From Phoronis australis (Eukaryota > Phoronida > Phoronidae): a stretch of DNA of 28,158 bases. Location: assembly GCA_002633005.1 (NCBI GenBank), contig NMRA01000792.1, forward strand, positions 112,434-140,591, in the 5' to 3' direction. A program made the position numbers and the translations under genes. This document shows, one piece after another, positions 24,601 through 28,158 of the stretch. A model generated the notes under the pieces. It had not been told where the DNA came from. It saw only the letters and a list, made by a program, of their open reading frames with translations, and did not search any database. Position 1 is the first letter of the stretch. Every line of letters begins with the position of its first letter.

Positions 24601-27600
24601 ACCTCCAAGCTGTCTGGCTTATTCGTGTTGTGCTTAAATGGTGTCTTGAGATTATGATTCATCCTCTTCTGCCTCGCGTTTGGTGACACATACTTCAGCG
24701 ATGGAGTCCCTGACCTGGACTGTGGCCTCAAGAGGGCGCTGGCGAGAAAACAGAAAAATGAAAGAAAACAAAACTGGGAGGAAATGACTTCACCGCTACA
24801 TTAGCCTTTTGTTAAAAATGTTTTGGACCATGCACATTTAAAACAGGTCTCAAATCAAGCAATTCTTATACAAATTAAGTCGGTGATTTCTAGGGATGAC
24901 CTGGCAGACGACTCATGGTGAAGACCATGTTTGCTGCATAAATTGACCTGCCTGGTCAAGCCAGCTTAGTGACTGACATCGAGTACAAGTTATGTAAATA
25001 ACAGCTTTAAGCGAATGGTAGCCATGGAAACAAATAATACAAAGCATGCTTGGAATTGAGTATTTGACACATTAATGAACAGTACAATGGTCAAGATGCT
25101 TTGATCACCTTAACAACCACCTTATGTAAAAGTGAAGTAGCCTAGAATCCAGGAAAATTAAAATATTCTGAACATACAAGACATTTAACAATAAATGAAT
25201 TCGCCGATAAAATAAACATCAGAAAAACCTACCTCATTTGGCGGCTGCCTGGTCTACTGGAGAACTGCTTGCTACTTTTCACTGTTTTTTTCTTGGCATC
25301 TCTGTGACGACCAGACAAGTCTATGTCTGTTCTTGCTCTAGCTCGCATCTGATCACGGAACTCGGGGGCCACGTCCAAACTCAGGAATGGCATATGCTGA
25401 AATATGGTCAAGTTGAAGTACGGTTCAAATTTTGAAACATTTGTGTGACAGAAGGGCAATTTTAGAGAGATGGGGGCAATAGCCACTTACGGGAGTCCTG
25501 GACTTTGAGAACCTGTAATAAAATAAATGCCAATTGCTCAACAGACAAACCTGGTTGATATAATGCAGGAATCCTGTAAACGGCTATTGCCGTGATGGGT
25601 GCAAAGTTCACAACACGAACACACCCCTTGCACCTGCAAAAACAATGGGGAACCACCTTTTCAAGATGTCCGGTTTTCAGCATGGGCCAAGTGCTCCGGA
25701 GTTGGGCACTAAGAAAGCTGTGGAATTGACACAGACGTTTCATGCCATAACTTAACAAGTATTGTCACACTAGTAGTAAAATGCTAACTGTAGGGTTCAT
25801 GGATCAACTTTCTGTAAGGAAGATAGGCCAGTACAAGATGGTGAACAATTTATAAACCAGGGAATTCACTATGGTTTGCTTAAACCTGTTTCCGAGATTT
25901 TCAAATAAGTTGAGTTCAATTTCGTTGAAATTTGTTTGACTTTTTTGCAGATATGGCAGACACCCAGAAAAAGCCAGATAAAAAAGAAAAGAATCATTTG
26001 AAAATTAGCCAGACACAAAATTAATGCTCCAAAATTTTGATGATTTTTTGACAAGAAATGAAAAATTTATCACTTTTCTTAAGGTCAGAGTTTGTGGCAA
26101 TTTTTAGAAAAAAGCAATATTGGCCGTTCCAAATTCAAGAATCATTCACACTATTGAGATACAAGAAGCCATTTTCAATAAGTTATTTCATGACTCTTGA
26201 TACAAAACACAGTGTCCCTTATTTAAAAATATGACAAACCTCAAAATCGCCAATGTCCCAATCTTTACAATCAACTGCACTTTGGCTTGAAGTTTTGTGT
26301 CCTAAATTTAAGATTTTCCAAAACTGGACAATTCTTACGACAGATGTTTACAATGCCAGAATTATTTCGTCATGCCTGAATTCCCTTTTGGCAAGATTAA
26401 TCAAACTTAGCCAATATTCAAGCTTTTTGGGCCTACCTTATTGATTCACTAACCTAGCTCGGATAACCAAGGTGATGTTCTATTTATAGAATTACTAGTA
26501 GCATGCATCATGACATGCAAACAGTATTTTGCCCGATCACTTTTGTAATGAATGCACTATAACTAATATACCTCATGAGGCTTAAGAGGTCTTGCCCTGG
26601 ATCGTTTTCCGCCATAGTTGAAGAACGGGGAGTCATTTCGCCTCAGTACGGGAGAGCCAGCGACAGGGCGAGTGTTCCTGAGGAGGGGGATGTCAGCCTC
26701 CAGAATCATGTCTGGGTCCTCCTGCAAGAACTCTTGCCGTGAGGATATTCCGAACATTGCAGAGCTCGTCAGAAGTTGTCCAAGATCTGGGAAAAGTAAG
26801 TACAACTATTATTAAAATTTCTTGGTCTATTTACACTGACCTCTTGCCATCCGCTGCTTTACATCTCAGGGTTAGTCATGGATTTTTCCTTAGTTGGGCG
26901 CCAATGTAGAAAATTTCATGATGACCGAGACTTGAACCCGGGTTGCACGAGCGGCAGTCAAGCATCTAAACCATTCGGCCAATTCTTTATGAGAGCAGTG
27001 ACTGACACAGCTGCGAACAAAACATTGCAGAAAATAGCCTTGCTTATTCATTGTTGAGTTTGACTGAGTGAGTAAAACAAGGCTAATTTTTCATGATTTG
27101 TAGGCCAATACACTCTGGCCATTGCAAAGAAACCACTCGTGTTCGTGAAGGTGAAATGATTCATTTTAAATCAGACAAATTTCAGAAACCATACCTGAAT
27201 AATAGCCCACTTAAAAAACAAATATGCCCGGTCATGAGCGAAAACGGCACGGATTTACACAGTTGTCAACCATATTGTTTATGGACGAACTACACCAACC
27301 ACCTGTTAAGGATATTAATGCGCTAAGTAAGTAACACTAAAACAGGTACCAATTTTAGCACACATATAATTAACACAGTACCAAGAAACTACAATTTGTC
27401 ATCTAGAATAAAGTTTTAAACTTGAAGACTTGTATAGTAGAATTGTCACAAAAACACAACTGATAAACTAATGAAAAACAATATATTCAATCGCGTAGCC
27501 TCGCTTTGACAATCTCAAAATAAACTGAGAAGTACTCAAATGGACCTGTAAGGCAGTTGGAAGCAAAATTCTAATGGGCACACATGGTAATGTTATTGTA

Positions 27601-27620
27601 GAGTTATCATCAGAAGCCAT
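9550..27620 (-). CDS. large, mostly disordered protein with C-terminal GGCT/AIG2-like domain (gene span)
   Basis: Coding exons from 5' to 3': 27620-27536 (candidate), 26786-26572, 26453-26437 (possible), 25512-25491, 25396-25233, 24738-24603, 23295-23165, 21646-21579, 21068-20888, 19460-17075, 15761-15727, 13965-13912, 13544-13422, 12581-12499, 11780-11653, 10909-10783 and 9662-9550. From 25512 on, phases agree at every junction. The model totals about 1,355 residues: Ser/Pro/Arg-rich N-terminal third, long acidic and Ser-rich middle, then a GGCT-like domain at about 1187-1320 (FAYGTDMNPNR loop, LFGFQLVFNKKG strand, VEGCLYTITPAELEKLD helix) and a conserved-looking tail. GGCT enzymes release 5-oxoproline from gamma-glutamyl dipeptides, but the catalytic Glu position is Val here, so I infer a binding or scaffold role. 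No named orthologue recognised. Confidence 0.75.
10094..10654. mobile_element. 561-bp fold-back (long inverted repeat) element in last intron
   Basis: The outer arms 10094-10245 and 10503-10654 are both 152 nt and differ at about 8 positions when one is reversed. Directly inside lie 46-nt arms 10246-10291 and 10343-10388 (about 6 differences) around a 51-nt centre. The right half carries 114 extra bases (10389-10502) between its inner and outer arms. This is the structure of a MITE or fold-back transposon, or a source of hairpin RNA. Confidence 0.75.
10783..10909 (-). CDS. GGCT-like gene, exon D (end of GGCT-like fold)
   Basis: The acceptor is TTTTGTTTCAG and the donor CAG|GTGAGG. It reads HFEHVMLPVWMVNCHDPSNY and then GVAQHCVPALTYIAQDKW. 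In GGCT-family proteins this place holds the strand after the catalytic loop. The Cys-rich GVAQHCVPALTYIA run is not typical of the small enzyme and may mark a subfamily. Confidence 0.85.
11653..11780 (-). CDS. GGCT-like gene, exon C (core strand and catalytic-loop position)
   Basis: The acceptor is TGTTTCCAG and the donor GAG|GTAGGG. It reads GVDMDAGGFPNIEFNPYASV, then EGCLYTITPAELEKLDSCVG and YPE. The VxGxxYxxTPxELxxLD pattern is the hallmark of the family. In active members LDxxEG supplies the catalytic Glu; here the sequence is LDSCVG, with Val encoded at 11665-11667. Confidence 0.88.
12499..12581 (-). CDS. GGCT-like gene, exon B
   Basis: The acceptor is GATGTTCCAG and the donor AAAG|GTATAC. 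It reads IGTYIKRSVESRLWGLLFGF and QLVFNKK. GLLFGFQLVFNK matches the family's G-x-L-x-G-(Y/F)-x-L-x-F strand. Phases 2 and 1 fit both neighbours. Confidence 0.85.
13071..13089 (+). promoter_or_regulatory. CTCF-like motif in intron
   Basis: CAACAAGAGGGCGCT resembles the core of the bilaterian CTCF motif (CCACNAGRGGGCGCY). Occupancy is unknown. Confidence 0.25.
13422..13544 (-). CDS. GGCT-like gene, exon A (start of GGCT-like fold)
   Basis: The acceptor is TTTTGTCACAG and the donor ACAG|GTATTG. After a Pro-rich lead (KETPPIAPYPPL) comes QLYYFAYGTDMNPNR, the first strand and substrate-loop motif of the family (usually F-A-Y-G-S-N). The first base completes Lys with AA from the upstream exon. Confidence 0.87.
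13912..13965 (-). CDS. GGCT-like gene, 54-nt linker exon
   Basis: The acceptor is CTTTCTTTTTTCAG and the donor CCCAA|GTAAGT. It reads TADNLTVVATSKTISRP with split codons at both ends (Ser upstream, Lys downstream). It is linker sequence just before the GGCT-like domain. Confidence 0.75.
13966..15726 (-). other. intron of the GGCT-like gene
   Basis: About 1.76 kb. I see no exon, RNA gene or defined element in it on either strand. Confidence 0.5.
15727..15761 (-). CDS. GGCT-like gene, 35-nt exon
   Basis: The acceptor is TTTTGTTTCTTTTAG and the donor CCCAG|GTAAGT, both strong. It reads KSPGPDKLLQP and ends two bases into a Ser codon completed by the next exon. Phase 0 matches the end of the giant exon. 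Confidence 0.7.
15762..17074 (-). other. intron of the GGCT-like gene
   Basis: About 1.3 kb without coding signal. It contains a small direct repeat with an 18-bp palindrome (16137-16215). Confidence 0.5.
16137..16215. repeat. 26-bp direct repeat, one copy containing an 18-bp palindrome
   Basis: Copies at 16137-16162 and 16190-16215 match at about 22 of 26 positions. The second begins with the perfect palindrome GTGCAGAAATTTCTGCAC (16190-16207). Confidence 0.55.
17075..19460 (-). CDS. GGCT-like gene, giant 2,386-nt exon encoding a disordered region
   Basis: The acceptor is TTTTCCTTTTAG and the donor CAG|GTTAGT; 795 codons are open throughout. Composition is strongly biased: an acidic block (SDDEDELKDDFE), a Ser/Arg stretch ending in KSVRFADSP (KSVRF at 19139-19153), acidic and Asn/Gly-rich parts, then a Gly/Ser/Lys-rich basic block (about 18140-18330). 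A more ordered segment (about 17930-18070) reads FEELNAELTNMRVEIKRWI and looks helical. A degenerate DSTSII-type repeat lies near the end (17150-17345). The frame is certain from length alone, but no globular domain is recognised. Ser-Pro and acidic Ser sites suggest phosphorylation. Confidence 0.88.
19139..19153 (-). other. KSVRF: RVxF-type PP1-docking motif
   Basis: K-S-V-R-F fits the RVxF pattern [RK]-x(0,1)-[VI]-x-[FW]. It is followed by ADSP and preceded by Ser/Arg residues, a context like that of known PP1 regulators (for example the VxFAD tails of glycogen-targeting subunits). It lies in a region predicted disordered by composition. Confidence 0.4.
19461..20887 (-). other. intron of the GGCT-like gene
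   Basis: About 1.4 kb. Apart from a possible MITE (20210-20373) I see no feature. Confidence 0.5.
20210..20373. mobile_element. possible small inverted-repeat element (MITE-like)
   Basis: The ends pair imperfectly: TGGGCTGTTTCATAAA at the left and the reverse of TTTGAGAAACAGGGCCCA at the right, with a 2-nt gap and one or two mismatches. No clear target-site duplication. Confidence 0.28.
20888..21068 (-). CDS. GGCT-like gene, exon G
   Basis: The acceptor is CGCCCCCAG and the donor CTCC|GTAAGT. It reads PPMSPTPYYRYTLERTQQKV, then a charged helix-like run and a Ser-rich end DDENMSP. Phases 1 and 2 agree with both neighbours. The YYRYTLERTQQ segment may be a short conserved helix. Confidence 0.75.
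21579..21646 (-). CDS. GGCT-like gene, 68-nt exon H
   Basis: The acceptor is ATCGTTGCAG and the donor CCGA|GTGAGA. In the phase-compatible frame it reads LKPLKPVVNVGPSIQLCLGV and NP. Another open frame exists but does not join either neighbour. Confidence 0.6.
21647..23164 (-). other. intron of the GGCT-like gene
   Basis: About 1.5 kb, AT-rich. No exon or element recognised. Confidence 0.5.
23165..23295 (-). CDS. GGCT-like gene, exon I
   Basis: The acceptor is AACCTTGCAG and the donor GGAAG|GTAGGT. It reads LRPPSPSEDLKERTALATFH, then VSRLISQQPQSARQSHTGRL and LKG, with Arg completed at the junction. It is Ser/Pro- and Arg-rich and probably disordered. Confidence 0.7.
23296..24602 (-). other. 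intron of the GGCT-like gene
   Basis: About 1.3 kb. No exon, RNA or element recognised. Confidence 0.5.
24603..24738 (-). CDS. GGCT-like gene, exon J
   Basis: The acceptor is TGTTTTCTCGCCAG. After a split Ser it reads ALLRPQSRSGTPSLKYVSPN, then a basic stretch ending NTNKPDSLE. The donor is GAG|GTATCG (24602); ACA|GTAAAT nine bases further on is an equally modest alternative in the same phase. It is basic and Ser-rich, so probably disordered. Confidence 0.6.
24722..24740 (+). promoter_or_regulatory. CTCF-like motif over the exon J acceptor
   Basis: TGGCCTCAAGAGGGCGCTG agrees at most positions with the CTCF consensus TGGCCACCAGGGGGCGCTA. It overlaps the splice acceptor, so coding and splicing constraint may explain part of it. 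Confidence 0.3.
25233..25396 (-). CDS. GGCT-like gene, exon K
   Basis: The acceptor is CATATTTCAG and the donor ATGAG|GTAGGT. It reads HMPFLSLDVAPEFRDQMRAR, then a Lys/Arg/Ser-rich run ending GSRQM. Only this frame is open. Phases 0 and 2 fit exons L and J. Confidence 0.75.
25491..25512 (-). CDS. GGCT-like gene, 22-nt micro-exon L
   Basis: The acceptor is TTATTTTATTACAG and the donor CTCCC|GTAAGT. In the frame that joins exon K it reads FSKSRTP, and it needs two bases from the exon before it. It does not join exon M directly in frame. Confidence 0.5.
26437..26453 (-). CDS. possible 17-nt micro-exon that repairs phase between M and L
   Basis: Between GAGCTAG and GTAGGC, 17 bases read VSESI plus AG, which with the first base of exon L makes Arg. 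This would restore the frame between exon M (phase 0) and exon L (phase 2). The acceptor has a poor pyrimidine tract, so this is speculative. Confidence 0.2.
26572..26786 (-). CDS. GGCT-like gene, exon M near the N-terminus
   Basis: The acceptor is CTTTTCCCAG and the donor GAG|GTATAT. It reads LGQLLTSSAMFGISSRQEFL, then QEDPDMILEADIPLLRNTRP and a segment ending RARPLKPHE. The other two frames carry stops. The sequence is less biased than the rest and may be a conserved N-terminal module; I do not recognise it. Confidence 0.75.
26920..26985 (-). mobile_element. tRNA-derived SINE head or tRNA pseudogene
   Basis: On the minus strand the A-box-like TGGCCGAATGG and B-box-like GGTTCAAGTCTC are well formed. 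The T-arm CCGGG/CTCGG pairs with one wobble, but the presumed acceptor ends do not pair. It is therefore an internal Pol III promoter remnant, not a working tRNA. Confidence 0.5.
27536..27620 (-). CDS. candidate first coding exon of the GGCT-like gene
   Basis: The ATG at 27620 has a strong start context (A at -3, G at +4) and follows CATTCACACAG-like sequence that could itself be an acceptor after a 5' UTR intron. It reads MASDDNSTITLPCVPIRILL PTALQVHL in one frame and ends at TTGA|GTACTT in phase 1, which matches exon M (AT, giving Asn). The donor is only moderate, and an in-frame ATG at 27653 has a poor context. Confidence 0.4.
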
Positions 27621-27747
27621 TCTGTGTGAATAGACGACTAATATATGTTTCATAGGTGTTTGCAGTCAGTGAAGCTCAAAGATGTCGCTCTGGTTGTGTC
27701 GCCAGAGATCGTCTGCTCTTGTTGTGTAGGCCCTAGGTCTACAGTAC

Positions 27748-27824
27748 TAGGCAATGACCATCGCCTCTGTTGGCCCGAACCAGAGCCTCTGGTTCGGGCC
27801 AACAGAGGCGATGGTCATTGCCTA
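27748..27824. repeat. perfect 38-bp palindrome with 1-base centre
   Basis: The left arm 27748-27785 and right arm 27787-27824 are exact reverse complements; the centre is one C at 27786. The arms are about 58% GC, richer than the flanks. It lies 128-204 bases upstream of the candidate start codon. Confidence 0.95.
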
Positions 27825-28158
27825 CATGTACATGTACTTGACTCCTGGGTGGACACTACACTAGTCACTAGCTGATTTCGCCGCACTGAGAACCTGAATC
27901 ACTGAATAATACGATGCGACCTTTGAACTCGCATCTTTTGAGCAAGACTTGGTATTTTTCTCTTGTAACGGGATTTTCTCTTTTTTGGTTTCTATCTCCT
28001 CTTAATTCACAGGCGGATTTAGGGGGGCGCAAAAAATAAAACAATAAGAGCGTAGGGAAATGTTGAGCTTATTAATTAACCCCGGTAATTAAAATTATAC
28101 GGATGAAAAAAGATTTAAATGTGTGCAGTTTTAGTGTTGGGGCGGCGGGTGAGGGGGG
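27825..28158. other. upstream flank of the GGCT-like gene
   Basis: Begins with a CATGTACATGTAC word and ends in a G-rich stretch at the window edge. No exon is recognised; it may hold promoter sequence. Confidence 0.3.

Noticed and set aside
24660-24738. Alternative frame and early donor in exon J (RPLEATVQ...)
   Set aside because: The upstream exon K ends in phase 2, which fixes the ALLRPQSRSG frame instead.
26920-26985. Functional tRNA gene
   Set aside because: Internal promoter boxes are good but the acceptor stem does not pair.
1-28158. Bacterial or phage systems, CRISPR arrays, rRNA, viral genes
   Set aside because: Intron-rich animal genes fill the window; no array-like spacing, rRNA sequence or viral coding frame was seen.

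Overview
The window is animal nuclear DNA, most likely from a marine invertebrate (deuterostome or lophotrochozoan; I cannot decide which). It has long AT-rich introns with GT-AG borders, no compact operons, tRNA-derived SINE-like heads, a fold-back element and many copies of the 'acatgta' word. Two protein-coding genes lie head to tail, both on the minus strand.

1-6048 (minus): the 5' part of an autophagy-receptor gene of the SQSTM1/p62 family. Exon 1 (start at 6048) and exon 2 encode a PB1 domain. Two later exons each encode a complete ZZ zinc finger, where p62 normally has one. The 3' part (LIR, UBA or FW regions, if present) runs off the left edge; a last coding-looking piece touches base 1. 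Intron 1 holds a perfect NRF2/small-Maf-type element, and CACGTG E-boxes are concentrated over the locus. Both fit known stress and TFEB regulation of p62, but are inferences here.

6049-9549: intergenic sequence plus, probably, a long 3' UTR of the next gene, with one tRNA-like SINE head.

9550-27620 (minus): one large gene reconstructed from about 17 coding exons, with compatible phase from exon to exon in nearly all cases. The model predicts roughly 1,350 residues: a long, low-complexity, Ser/Asp-rich region, of which about 795 codons sit in a single exon, followed by a C-terminal gamma-glutamylcyclotransferase/AIG2-like domain in the last five exons. The position that aligns with the catalytic Glu of GGCT enzymes is Val, and the disordered part carries a KSVRF motif of the PP1-docking type. 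I do not recognise a named gene. This is the strongest candidate for something little described.

Other structure: a perfect 38-bp palindrome with a 1-base centre sits just upstream of the second gene's candidate start. A 561-bp fold-back element lies in its last intron. There are two CTCF-like motifs, a hairpin in p62 intron 1 and several short repeats. I see no rRNA, intact tRNA, CRISPR or bacterial feature. All exon borders come from reading splice motifs and phase by eye; no transcript evidence was available.
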